From a virus: 64,000 nucleotides of DNA. The notes below the pieces were generated by a model that ran no database searches, was not told the DNA's origin, and saw nothing but the letters and a program-made list of their open reading frames with translations. Shown piece after piece: positions 23,067 to 33,900 of the stretch. Made by a program: the position numbers and the translations under genes. Numbering within the stretch: the first letter of the stretch is position 1; every line of letters starts with the position of its first letter. The stretch lies in IMG/VR virus record IMGVR_UViG_3300024336_000001, positions 24,850 to 88,849 of that record; one strand, given 5' to 3'.

Positions 23067-23486
23067 ATGGCAGAAGGCACTAAACGCAAAAAGTGGGAAG
23101 AGCAGATACTAAAACTAGGTTTTAGAACTTGGAAATCTATCAAAATTCCTGATGCCCCAATGACCGGAAACAAAATATGCGACTCTATATTAGATAATGG
23201 CCAAACGTTTTATCTTGAATGGAAGGACCTGGATGTAAGTAAAACTGTAAATTATTTCAATCCTAAAAGCATCTTCCGGCCACATCAAATTAGAGAGCTT
23301 AACGAAATTGAGGATATGTCTTTGCGGAATTATAAATGCGCTTTTGGTATGTGCGGGAAAAAAATAAGCAACCGGATCCACATATACATAATTCCTGCTA
23401 AAGCCCTTAAACAAGATCGGATTTACTTGAAAGATTATGAGGCATATTCATTAGAAGGGGCGGTGAAGTTTTTTTGTCCAAGATAA
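23067..23486 (+). CDS. RecU-like Holliday junction resolvase / PD-(D/E)XK nuclease
   Basis: The ATG at 23067, one base after the previous stop, is preferred to 23043. A PD-(D/E)XK core is visible: Asp39 in CDSIL and Glu51-x-Lys53 in YLEWKD, followed by SIFRPHQIRELNEI. The spaced pattern of acid, E-x-K, then a HQ-x2-L helix is that of RecU and related small resolvases. It would cut recombination intermediates for the phage. Length (139 aa) is short for RecU but normal for phage members. Confidence 0.68.
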   Translation: MAEGTKRKKWEEQILKLGFRTWKSIKIPDAPMTGNKICDSILDNGQTFYLEWKDLDVSKTVNYFNPKSIFRPHQIRELNEIEDMSLRNYKCAFGMCGKKISNRIHIYIIPAKALKQDRIYLKDYEAYSLEGAVKFFCPR

Positions 23487-24034
23487 ATTGTACAAACTGC
23501 AACCAGGATAAATTTTTAAAGATACCTCTTGTATCACTGGCAAACGAGGATACCGAAAAACTTTGTCTTGATAACTTAAAAGACATTCCTAGCGGTTTTT
23601 ACTATGTATGTGCCGGATGCAACAAGCCTTTAACCGAAGGCCCTCTTAACAAGCCAATTCTGCGCTTAATTAAAGTCGGGTGTTATACACACAAGATAAA
23701 GGAAGCTGGAAAGGCGCACAGCGAATATAAAGACGCTGTGTGTTTTTTAATGAGTCATAAAAAAGACACCGATTATCTCCAGGAGATTATCGGAGATCCG
23801 GGAGCCATTGGTGAACGCCCTCAGTGGCAACTAATACGAGACTTGGTAGATGTTGAATCAATAAAAGAAAAATATATTTTTGTTACTAAATTTGATGAGA
23901 AATTATTTTTAAACCATCCTCGCAACTATATTGTCTGTCTTACCCACAAAGAATACGACCAGCTAGAGTTAGATGCTTTTGTTTTGGATGCTAAATTTAG
24001 CGGAGTCTATAATTTCCAGGAATTTGAATCATGA
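23474..24034 (+). CDS. Zinc-ribbon hypothetical protein, 186 aa
   Basis: Start is a TTG at 23474 behind a G-rich stretch (GGGGCGGTGAAG), overlapping the nuclease by 13 bases. An N-terminal CTNCNQ...CAGCNK pair looks like a zinc ribbon. A His/Cys segment (VGCYTHKIKEAGKAH) and an acidic C-terminal part follow. It overlaps the Pif1-like helicase start (ATGA). Function unknown. Confidence 0.62.
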   Translation: MSKINCTNCNQDKFLKIPLVSLANEDTEKLCLDNLKDIPSGFYYVCAGCNKPLTEGPLNKPILRLIKVGCYTHKIKEAGKAHSEYKDAVCFLMSHKKDTDYLQEIIGDPGAIGERPQWQLIRDLVDVESIKEKYIFVTKFDEKLFLNHPRNYIVCLTHKEYDQLELDAFVLDAKFSGVYNFQEFES

Positions 24035-25314
24035 TAAAAATAGAAATCAACGATGAATTTAAAGAAGCCTTGATGCTGATGGAAGATACAAAAGAAAACC
24101 TTTTTATCACCGGAAAAGCCGGTACTGGTAAATCTACTTTGCTGTCTTATTTCATAGAAAACACGGGAAAGGACGTTGTTGTTTTAGCCCCCACCGGAAC
24201 GGCAGCCTTGAATATCAAAGGATCAACAATCCATTCATTTTTTCGTTTCAAGCCAGGAATTACCGTTGATAATGCAGAAGAAACGGCTTCTAAACTAACC
24301 GACCCTTCTCTTTATCGAAAAATCGACACTATCGTTATTGATGAAATATCAATGGTTAGGGCCGACCTTTTGGACTGTATAGACGTTTTTTTAAGAAAAG
24401 CCCGGAAGGAATACTTTCCCTTCGGAGGTGTACAGATGGTTTTTTTAGGGGATTTTTACCAGCTATCTCCGGTATTAAGCGGTTATGAAAAAGATGCTTT
24501 TTTGCAAATCTACAAAACTCCTTATATTTTTTCTTCAGAAGTTATGCAGGGTGAAGACTTTGATTTGCATTATATAGAGCTTAAGAAAATTTACCGTCAA
24601 AAAGATTCTCGTTTTATAGAGATCTTAAATGCGGTTCGCAAAAACTCTATTACAAACGAGCACCTGAGTATTTTAAATAGCAGATACTCCCCTTTCGCCA
24701 GAAAAAAAGATGCCGGTTTTATTTGCTTAACATCTACTAATAGCGGGGCTGACCACATTAACGCCATAGAACTAGAGGAGATTAAATCTAAAATGTCCGT
24801 TTTTAATGCAAGCGTAAGAGGGGATTTTGGTTTAAAGATGGATCCTACAGAGCGTAACTTAAAATTAAAAGTTGGCGCACAGGTGATGTGTTTAGCAAAT
24901 CATTCTGAAGGAGCTTATGTCAACGGCAGCATAGGAAATATATTAAACATAGAAGACGAAGTAATTACCGTAAAGTTGTTAAATGGAAACACTGTATTTA
25001 TCCAGCATTTTAAGTGGCAAATTTATGGGTACGAGCTTAATAGCAAAACCAGGCGATTGCAACAGATTATTATGGGATCATTTCAGCAATTTCCTTTAAA
25101 GCTTGCTTGGGCTATGACCATACATAAAAGCCAAGGGAAAACTTTTAATAAGATTATAATAGACTTAGGGAAAAGGGCTTTTGCTCACGGGCAAGTATAT
25201 GTTGCTTTAAGCCGTTGCACATCCTTAGAGGGACTTGCCTTTAAAAGACCTTTGCGAAGACAAGATGTCCTCGTAGATAGTTGCTTAGAATATTTTCTAG
25301 CGCAAATGGAGTAA
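24031..25314 (+). CDS. Pif1/RecD-type superfamily 1B DNA helicase
   Basis: A 427-aa helicase with Walker A GKAGTGKS (28-35), LAPTGTAALNIKGSTIHSFF (Pif1 motif Ia), DEISM (104-108), FGGVQMVFLGDFYQLSP (motif III region), and the C-terminal AMTIHKSQGKTF and YVALSRC blocks. All helicase motifs are intact. It is a 5'-3' helicase by family rule, used by phages for replication restart and recombination. The last gene of the packed replication operon. Confidence 0.93.
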   Translation: MIKIEINDEFKEALMLMEDTKENLFITGKAGTGKSTLLSYFIENTGKDVVVLAPTGTAALNIKGSTIHSFFRFKPGITVDNAEETASKLTDPSLYRKIDTIVIDEISMVRADLLDCIDVFLRKARKEYFPFGGVQMVFLGDFYQLSPVLSGYEKDAFLQIYKTPYIFSSEVMQGEDFDLHYIELKKIYRQKDSRFIEILNAVRKNSITNEHLSILNSRYSPFARKKDAGFICLTSTNSGADHINAIELEEIKSKMSVFNASVRGDFGLKMDPTERNLKLKVGAQVMCLANHSEGAYVNGSIGNILNIEDEVITVKLLNGNTVFIQHFKWQIYGYELNSKTRRLQQIIMGSFQQFPLKLAWAMTIHKSQGKTFNKIIIDLGKRAFAHGQVYVALSRCTSLEGLAFKRPLRRQDVLVDSCLEYFLAQME

Positions 25315-25406
25315 AAAGTTTTAGTCCCTTAAAAAATATGCTACCTTAAAAAGGGGGACAAATAGCAGCGAAACAATGATGCTTTTATATTATTTCGGAG
25401 GTTAAA

Positions 25407-25952
25407 ATGAGATTATTTAAACAAGTCTTTATAATAATATTGCTTTTATCAATGCCTCTATTGGCGGAGGAAATATTAACCCTAAGCAATGGAAAAAAAA
25501 TTACAATTAAAGATAATTATACCTGGAAGTATGTTACGTCTAACAAACCATCAACCATTAAATATGCAGAAGAGGCCGTCACAATTTGGGACAAATCTTT
25601 ACTAAGAAAAGATAAAGATTATAGCAAAGCCTTGGGCCTATTTTTACACTATCAAAATCATACAAACAAAAAAATAATTGGTGTTGTTACGCAGGTGTCT
25701 ATCATCAATCCTTTTGGCAAACAAATCTTTAAAACAACATATGAAGATGAGGTTGTTTTAAAGCCAAGTCAAAGGATAAAGAATAATCAATATTGGGTGT
25801 ATAAAGACAATCAGTTTGTCTCTGATGAACCCTATGATCGTATGTGGCAAATGGCCGATAACGGTACAGCTAAAATAAAAACAAAGATAACAAAAGTAAT
25901 ATTTGAAGATGGCACTATACTAAAAGCAAAGCCCTCGAAACCAAGGAAATAG
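25407..25952 (+). CDS. Exported hypothetical protein, 181 aa
   Basis: CGGAGG precedes the ATG. A signal peptide (MRLFKQVFIIILLLSMPLLA) precedes a short repeat-like opening, LTLSNGKKITIKDNYTWKYV, that resembles DUF3157-type periplasmic proteins. The mature domain is mostly beta. It lies between replication genes and the late region; its own upstream 90 bases hold an imperfect GTCCCTT...GGGGGAC dyad. A moron-like envelope gene is likely. Confidence 0.7.
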   Translation: MRLFKQVFIIILLLSMPLLAEEILTLSNGKKITIKDNYTWKYVTSNKPSTIKYAEEAVTIWDKSLLRKDKDYSKALGLFLHYQNHTNKKIIGVVTQVSIINPFGKQIFKTTYEDEVVLKPSQRIKNNQYWVYKDNQFVSDEPYDRMWQMADNGTAKIKTKITKVIFEDGTILKAKPSKPRK

Positions 25953-25963
25953 GATCTAAGTTC

Positions 25964-26641
25964 GTGAATAATTACTCTTTTTCTGATAATTCCCCCGTAT
26001 ATAAAATGAATGATATCTCTGAGAGAGAGTATAAGGAACTCGACAATATTTTACTCGACAAAAACGGGAAGCTAAAGCTTATTAAGGCGGCTGCGTTAAA
26101 AAATATTCCTCAGCAAAATATCGCTTGCTGGTGTAGAAAAAACTCAATATATTCTATCGTCACAACCGAATTAATTGATTGGCTTAAAGATCAAATAAAG
26201 GACAAAGTTGCCATTGAAATAGGCGCAGGCAAAAACATCTTAGGTAAAGAGCTTGGCATTGTTCAAACAGACTCGTATATCCAAAACACGCCTGAAGTAG
26301 TTGAAAAGTTCATACAGATGAGACAGCCTATAATTGAATATCCTGAGCGAGTCCAAAAATATGAAGCACGAGAAGCGTGTACTCGCTATCGCCCTCAAGT
26401 TGTTATTGGAACGTGGATAACACAATTAGGCGGGTCAACTGTCCCTCAAAGCAGCCCTTATGGAGTTAATGAAACCAAGGTAGTTAATTGGGTTGAAAAA
26501 TACATACTTATTGGACACGAGGATTCCCATAATATGAAAAAAATAATGGATATCCCTCACAAAACATATGAATTCCCCTGGCTATACTCAAGAGCTATGA
26601 ATGTAAATGGCAATAAAATCTGGGTCTGGGAAACTACTTAA
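25964..26641 (+). CDS. Putative SAM-dependent methyltransferase, 225 aa
   Basis: The start is GTG at 25964. A motif I-like stretch, AIEIGAGKNILGKELGIVQTD (Glu85 to Gly89 and on), fits the glycine loop of class I methyltransferases, and the following YIQNTP...PRVQ region resembles phage proteins annotated this way. The target (DNA, protein or small molecule) is unknown; no DPPY or related DNA-adenine motif is seen. It is convergent with the late operon, overlapping it by eight bases. Confidence 0.55.
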   Translation: MNNYSFSDNSPVYKMNDISEREYKELDNILLDKNGKLKLIKAAALKNIPQQNIACWCRKNSIYSIVTTELIDWLKDQIKDKVAIEIGAGKNILGKELGIVQTDSYIQNTPEVVEKFIQMRQPIIEYPERVQKYEAREACTRYRPQVVIGTWITQLGGSTVPQSSPYGVNETKVVNWVEKYILIGHEDSHNMKKIMDIPHKTYEFPWLYSRAMNVNGNKIWVWETT

Positions 26642-27068
26642 CTAAAGCCAAAATAGCTGATAGCACCCCAGTTACAACGCTAACCAAGGTGAAAAAAGTT
26701 ACAACTAACCACTTTAGCCTTGATTCTGTCCAAGCCCTAAGCTTTCCTATTTCTTCTTCAATGTTTTTTTTATGTTCCCCAACATCTTCTTTTATACCAC
26801 CTATTTCTTTCCATTGGCTCTTATGGGACTGCTGCAACAAACTTAGTGTTTTTGTTACCTCTTGCTGCTGATTTTTTATATCTTCTGTGTTTTTCAGTAT
26901 CTTATATTGATCTTCGTGGCTTGATTTTATAGCTTGTTCAGTTAAAGCGATCCTCACCTCGTAATTAACGAGTTTTTCTTGTTTGGATTTGAGATCTTCT
27001 ACATTATTTTGGAGGACCGCAATTTCTGTATCCGTACTTTTTTTTGTGCTTTTTTTACTGGCAACCAT
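26634..27068 (-). CDS. Coiled-coil protein with C-terminal membrane anchor (lysis accessory-like)
   Basis: A long heptad region (about 15-115: EIAVLQNNVEDLKSKQEKL and on) ends in one hydrophobic helix, WLVVTFFTLVSVVTGVLSAI. This shape is that of XhlA-type haemolysin/lysis proteins and some spanin components, though it is longer than XhlA. It is the last gene of the leftward late operon. Its ATG overlaps the previous stop. Confidence 0.65.
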   Translation of the reverse strand: MVASKKSTKKSTDTEIAVLQNNVEDLKSKQEKLVNYEVRIALTEQAIKSSHEDQYKILKNTEDIKNQQQEVTKTLSLLQQSHKSQWKEIGGIKEDVGEHKKNIEEEIGKLRAWTESRLKWLVVTFFTLVSVVTGVLSAILALVK

Positions 27069-27523
27069 TAAAACACAAACTCTTTTACAACCGGAAATGT
27101 AATACCAAAACTTTGATAATTTAATACACCTAGCATATCTAAATTAGTTTTTGCTCCCGGAGCTTTTGCGCCAATATTAATTCCATAAAAGAAACGAGCT
27201 GCCCAATTAAATGGGGACCATTCCAGACGACCAGAAAATCTGTAGCCGTAGTGATTTAATGTGCCAAATGGCTTGTTGTGTCTTTCTTGTTCAAATACAT
27301 ATCCAGCACTCCATTTCATAGCAATTTCAGGAATTACCTGCCATTCCATTTGAAACGGAACGAGATTAACAAAAGCTGGGCCATTGTCTATACCCCCGAA
27401 TTCTAAAGTTGGACTAATAGCAAGTCTTGGCCGACCGGCTGCGTTTCCTTTATTGAAAGCTGACTTAGCAATAATGTTTGAAGATAAAGCTAAAATTAAA
27501 AGTAAAAATATTATTCGTCTCAT
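27068..27523 (-). CDS. Exported beta-rich protein, probable outer-membrane protein
   Basis: AAGGAGAG precedes the ATG. A signal peptide (MRRIIFLLLILALSSNIIA) is followed by alternating hydrophobic strands such as FQMEWQVIPEIAMKWSAGYVF and GYRFSGRLEW. The last residue is Phe (EFVF), the mark of outer-membrane barrels in Gram-negatives. It may alter the host surface (superinfection exclusion) or help disrupt the outer membrane at lysis. The barrel size is small, about 8 strands at most. Confidence 0.62.
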   Translation of the reverse strand: MRRIIFLLLILALSSNIIAKSAFNKGNAAGRPRLAISPTLEFGGIDNGPAFVNLVPFQMEWQVIPEIAMKWSAGYVFEQERHNKPFGTLNHYGYRFSGRLEWSPFNWAARFFYGINIGAKAPGAKTNLDMLGVLNYQSFGITFPVVKEFVF

Positions 27524-27534
27524 TTGATCTCTCC

Positions 27535-27897
27535 TTATTTTTTATTAACATTTGTTCCAATACCCGGAGTATTGTGTAGAAGATCGCCCAAAAAGCCGAT
27601 TGGTCCTTCTAATAATATTGTTGCAACATCCGGGATTGATTTATTTATTATCGGGATTTTAGTATTTACAACCGGCACATAATTAAGAAGTTTAATTACT
27701 TTTGTAATAGGCTTCACAACCTCACTGGCCGCAGAGTTCTTGGCCTCCCATTTACCAATCAGCCCTTTTTGTTTTTTTTGCTCCGCTATAAACTGCTTTT
27801 TCGTAATCCTTCCCGTAAGGTATAAGATTGAAGAAAGGCAGCCTAATAGCCACATTACAACCTCTGGTTCTGACAATTTTGATATAATTTCTTGCAT
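27535..27897 (-). CDS. Holin-like small membrane protein, 120 aa
   Basis: AGGAGG precedes the ATG. One N-terminal hydrophobic helix (VVMWLLGCLSSILYLTG) is followed by a basic segment and a moderately hydrophobic C-terminal half (VATILLEGPIGFLGDLL). The size, position behind the fibre gene and next to the coiled-coil lysis-like protein suggest a holin or antiholin. No holin family motif is recognised. Confidence 0.5.
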   Translation of the reverse strand: MQEIISKLSEPEVVMWLLGCLSSILYLTGRITKKQFIAEQKKQKGLIGKWEAKNSAASEVVKPITKVIKLLNYVPVVNTKIPIINKSIPDVATILLEGPIGFLGDLLHNTPGIGTNVNKK

Positions 27898-27983
27898 AGA
27901 AAATCCTCCTGTTTTTTATTTTATTTATGTCTAAAAATGTCTAACTATTTCTATGGATTTCTATTTATGGCTATCTGAAAAAG

Positions 27984-30900
27984 CTAAATACTCCCTGAAA
28001 CTACGGTGACGGACAAAACATCGGTTGCTCCTGATGTTTGCCTTATGTCCAGATAATTGCCACTATATTGAAGGTCAAAAGGACTACTGCCCGTGCTACT
28101 CAAAACAGCTTCATTCCAATATATACCCTTTCCTGAATAAGAATAGGCAATAATCGCTGAATGCCCATTTGTGCTTAAATTAGCAAAAACAAGCCCTGAT
28201 TCTCTTGAACCATTAAAAGCCTTCAGTGTATACCAAACATTGTTTGATGCGCTTTCAATTCTCTTAGTTGTAAAGTTCCCTCTCCCATATAAAGATAATC
28301 GGCTATCATTTTGATATAAATCTAAAAAACCTTCTTGCGTTAAACACATTTTCTCAGAAATGGCATCTGAGGATCTGGTATAAAATGAAAGATCTCCTGA
28401 TACACCAGAATCTCGCCGCTTCCCTTTAATCATTGCCGACAAATGGTCATCGTCAGACTCGTAATTGCTGGTTGTTGTATGAAATCTTAGCTCTGGCCCT
28501 GCACCATCCGATGTAGATGAATGTGAAAGTACCAGCAAATTAGCACTAGAGTCTTTAATAATACATTTTGTATCAATAACTGTAGTGCCTATCCCTACTT
28601 GACCATCTCCCGTAAACCTTATTGCCTCTGCCCCACCGGGCTTGAAAATTATATGGCCAGTTGAATTCCAGCCTGCTGTAATTGTTAGCTCGTTTGATTG
28701 TCCCACTCTTAAAACATCTATTCCGCTGTGATTAATTCCAAACCTATTCCCAGAGTTGTAATTATTTTCTATTGTTGTTTTATAGGCACTTTCTTCTGTT
28801 CCTAAGACTATTTGGGTTGTTGCATGATATTTACTTATTTCAAGGCCGTTAGTCGCTGCCGGAGCCGTAGTACCAATACCAACTTTCCCATCATTTTTAA
28901 TTACAAATTTTGTTGAGTGGCTGTCACCTGGTGTATAAAACTGGAAGTCGTATGTATTAGAATATGTGTTTGGAATCGCTTTAATCCCCGCCGTAACTGT
29001 TCCTGCCATATTTGACTGAAACTTAATCTCACAAGGATAAACATCCAAATTAGTAGTATTCATATTATGTAACAACAACACAGTTCCAGCCGTGCTATTT
29101 GATTTGTATAGTTCTAATAATTGGCTTGGGGAAGATGTGCCAATCCCAACTCGTCCGCTCGAATTTTCACTCAGTATTTTTCGGCCATCGGTATCACTTG
29201 TAGGCGCACTTCCTTTTAGCCTAAGATCCGCATTGTCATCTAACCAAATTCTATGATTAGCTGTATGGGTGGCTAATCCTAAAGACACTCTCTCTGCATC
29301 AGAACCTAACTCAAGATTTATGAAACCACCACCGTTACCTGTCCCGTGCGCCCAAATGATTCGCTTATCGTCCCCTGTATCCTTTACGTCTAATTTATAA
29401 AGAGGGTCCCCATCATCAAGCCCTATGCCAGTATTCCCACTGCTATTGATAGTTAATCGATGCTCTCCCGCATCACTGTCATAAAAACTTAAAAAACCTC
29501 CGCCTATTGTCCAAGAACTATCAGTTGAAATCATGTTGTATTTTCTGCCGCCGGTCCCGCTCGACCAAACGCCAACCCAGGGAGAAGCTGTCTGGCTAAG
29601 AATTGCTCCAGCCACTTCTAATTTTTGACCTGGGTTAGTTGCTCCTATCCCAACGTTTCCGTCACTTGCTATTCTTATGCGCTCCGCACTATTAACATGA
29701 AACACCATATAATCCACAGGTGTGCCACCTGTAAAATGGTAATAGCCTATCATTCCTGGAGATCCATCTTTATCGCTAAAATGTATTCTATTTCCAATGC
29801 TTGTAGGTGAAGTGGCTGAAGCAAATAAGTTTATTTGCGATGCGTTATATGCCTCAGCGTGTGTACCTTCTATTGTTAGTGTGGATGTATCTCCATAAGA
29901 GCCATATATATGAAGTCTTGTAGAGGGGCTGCTAGTCCCAATCCCAACCTCTCCCGTAGGAGTAACCGCAAGTTTGCTTACCCCGCCTGTTGTTAAATTT
30001 CTTATTTCAAAATTATCACCACTCGCCCCATTAATTCGCATTCCCCAATTAATCGCATCATTTCCTATTCCTATGCCTATGATTCCATTAGCTGTGGTCC
30101 CATTATGTACATAGAGTGGGTACTGATTATCTGTGGCTACTTCAACATGCAGCAACTCCGTTGGCTGATCTGTACCTATTCCAACTCGCCCAGTAGCGTT
30201 TTTTATTGTAACGGCCCGACTCCAAGCTGTTGAATCGTGTCTCCATAAAGCTAAATCTGAGTTTGCTTGTAATTGCCATGCCATTTTTTTATTTGAATCA
30301 GAGTTATAAAACTCTACCCCTGATACGCCTGTCGAAGAGTTTGTGTTTTCTAATGTGAGATAAGAATAATCAGCGTGTTTTATATGAAATATTGTACTAG
30401 GACTAGATATGCCAATCCCCCATTTCCCATCACTAGTTATCCTTGCCGCTTCATTGCTCGTAAGTAACCCATTAAGAGAAAAAATAATAGGGATCGCACT
30501 TTCTGTTGCCAGCACTAAGCCTGATGTTGACGCTTGCGCTGATACAAAACATCGTCCCGTTAAAATTGTGTGTGTAGAGTGCGCTGTTCCTGCCACACCA
30601 ATGTTACAACCGCCTCCGGTATCATTTAATGTTCCCCAATAAACTAATCCAGCACTGTTTATGTTTTCAGCCCTTGCTCTCAAGGAGCTTGCTGTTGATT
30701 TATAGACGTGAAGCTCATAGTCTGGGTTTGTTGTGCCAAGACCGACATTGCCACCATTGTAATAGATTTCACTCCCATTAGCAGACCAGTAGGTATCACT
30801 TGAGGTTCCCACAGGCACTCCATTAATCGTGATGCTATCAGCCTCGATATTTCCAACAACTTCAAGCGGGTGTCCTGGTGAAGTTGTACCAATGCCAACA

Positions 30901-33900
30901 TTTCCATTATTTCTTATATATACTTTAGGCGTTGCAGATGATGCGCTATTTCCTGGGGCATAAAGTGCAAGGAAATCGTAGTTATTTTCCCACCCTGTTT
31001 TAATAACTTTGTTGTAAGCAGCGGTTGGGTTAATGATTGCACTACCATAGTTGAATCCTATGTCACCCCTAACATCAAGCTTAACAACAGGTGATGCTGT
31101 GCCAATACCAACGCTGCCCTCCTCATCTATGGTCATTCTCTTTAAAAGGCCAGCCGAGTGGTTATATGTCCAAAAATCTAAGGCCGTATGGTTATTGGTC
31201 GATGGGTTCAATCTGTATGCGTTTATCCTGGCATAGCCTCCAGCCCAAGTGATTCCCCCCATGCTGCTGGGGTTAGATGTTGTCCCCCCTGACCAGCTAT
31301 AATCGATATTAATCGTGTCATGAACGGCTTCCCCATATTCAAAATAATCTTTTATATGTAATCGAGTAGACGGAGAACCTGTTCCTATACCAACATCACC
31401 TGAAAAATCAATCATAAAGGGAATTTCTGATTTAGATTCGTTTTTTAAATAAAAATTATCATTGCCTGCGTCCATCCCCAATGTATAAGCGCATTGACCA
31501 TTTTGGATCAATAAGATTCGACAAGCTTCCCCGTCTTCAGTAGCTATACGAAGTGGCCCTTGGTTATACCCAACATTAACGGCACTTCCAATATGTAACA
31601 AAGCTTCGGGTGTCGTGTTTCCTATGCCTATATTTCCATCACCATCAACAACAAAATCAAATCTGGCATCATCATTGTTATAAAGAATAAAGCCCAATCC
31701 ATCCACACCCAATTTAAAAGAATCTCTGCCCCCGTCCGTAGACTCTATAAAAAGATAGGTGCTTGAAGAGGAACTTAAGTGTAAAAGACTTTGTGGGTCT
31801 GAGACTCCTATTCCAACGTCTCCGGCATTGTAATAAGCTTTTGGTCCATTAACTGACCAAACATTAGAGGCTGTTGTTAAATTAGTTTCTGCCCCTGCTG
31901 AACTCTTGTAGTATAAAAAACCATCCGAAGCTTTTACATACAGCTTCCCATATCCTGCCGAAACCCCCGGCGGCGTTACCATCTCATCAAATGAAACAGC
32001 TCCCTCTACAGTAAGTTTTTCGTTAATGCTGCTTGTACCAACTCCAAAATTACCGCTCTTAACATAGCTATCTCCACCTGGATTAAAAGCTATTCGAGCA
32101 GTCGCCCCGTCATAAAGATAAAGCTTTATAGCTGAAACGCCATCATACAATGAAACAGCTCCGGCATTGGGAGCAAGATGTAAGTTGCCAGCCACGGTTT
32201 TTATGGTTGGCGTACCCCCGCCAGACAAAGCAATATTTCCCTCAACACCCAATGCTTCACTTGGGATGCTTGTGCCTATCCCGACTCTCCCCTCCCCAGT
32301 TATTCTCATTTTTTCGGTTCCCGTGCGTACACTACGATCATCACTGGTGTAAAAGCGAATATACTTTGTTGTATTATAACTATTCAAACCCCCGCCAATA
32401 AATAAATGGTTTTCGACAGAATTAGAGTCAAAAAACAACCCCAGGTAGCCTTCGGATTCTGCTGCTGAATTATACTGAGAACCAATGATAGCTCCAAATT
32501 TTTGAGTATCATTGTCTTCGTTAGAAGATAATCTTAGCTCATAGTTAACATGAAAAGTGTCCAGTGGGTTTTCTATTCCTATACCCACCTTGCCATCAGT
32601 TCTAAACGTTGCCCAGGTTGAAGCTTTATCGGTAGACCCTATTTTCAATACCGAGTCGGTTCTTCCCCAAATAGCACCTGCACTATGAAATATAATCGTA
32701 GCCGCATTTGCATCAGACCCGACTCCTGCTGCGGTAATGCGTAAAGTAGCTCCTCCTGAAACGACTGGGTTTTGTGTTAGCTTCACGGTTTTGTCATCAC
32801 CGAAAACTTCCAATATTTCATCTGGGCTGGTAGTTCCTATCCCAATTTTTCCAGTTGGATCTACAGTTAAAGCTCGAATTGGAGCTAAGTTAACTCCTGA
32901 GCTTTGGGTTAGAATATTAAAGCGGCTCTCACTTGCCTCAAACCCAAAAACATTTGCATAAGAAGACGTTACAGTTTGAGTTGCGTAGGTAGTTGCATCT
33001 CCTAATGTTCCGTTAAGAAATATAAATTGTTTTGCCCCGGAACCAGAGTAAACCTGAGCAATATTTACCTGCCTGTTTGTTGCGCCGGTTGGTGAATAAC
33101 CCCCAATAAACATATAGTGAACTTGATCGTATCCTTCATTTTTAACCATTATTCGGCCAGTTTTACACAAGATATTCCCGGATACATCAAGCTTTTCTGT
33201 CGGGTTGCTTTCAGCGATACCAACTTTCCCGGTATTAAATCGAAAACCCGTATCCGCAGTAAAATCCAAATACCCATCGTTTAAAGATCCGATATGAATA
33301 GCTGAATCTCTGAATTTAATCGTATTATTACTTGTTATCGTTCCGCCAGCTAAAGGAAGAAACCCTGAAATTTGGTGGGTATGGCTTGTCGCTGTCAAAG
33401 CATTTGTTGATCCTGTATCACAAGTGCTTGGGGTTCCCATAGTTATAGATCCTGAGCTTGTGATAGTAGAAAAATCCATCCCGTTTCCGGCAGAAACACT
33501 CAAAACTCCATCATCCGGGCTTAAAAGAGACTGCCAATCGGACATAGCCGTATTATTGCCAGTTGAATTTATATAGGTTTGGTCTTCGTCTGTCCTTACA
33601 CAGACATCACCTTTTTGTACTGTTAATGCCAGTTGCGCCGTTTCGTTGGCTGCTACATACGTTTCCGTAATAGCCAAAGCCGGTAATACAGAATTTTCAA
33701 GCTTTCCGCTTCCATTAAGGACAGGGATATTTCCTGATCCGGTTCCTGTGTCTTTTATGGCCGCTGTGCCTAATCCCAAAGTGCCTCTAGCTGTGCTAAC
33801 GTTTGCATCATCTAGCAATGTCCTGGCAAAAGAAGATAAGCTCGTTACTGCATAGGTATCATACGCCGTTGTATAAATCATTTTATCTGTATCAGTAACC

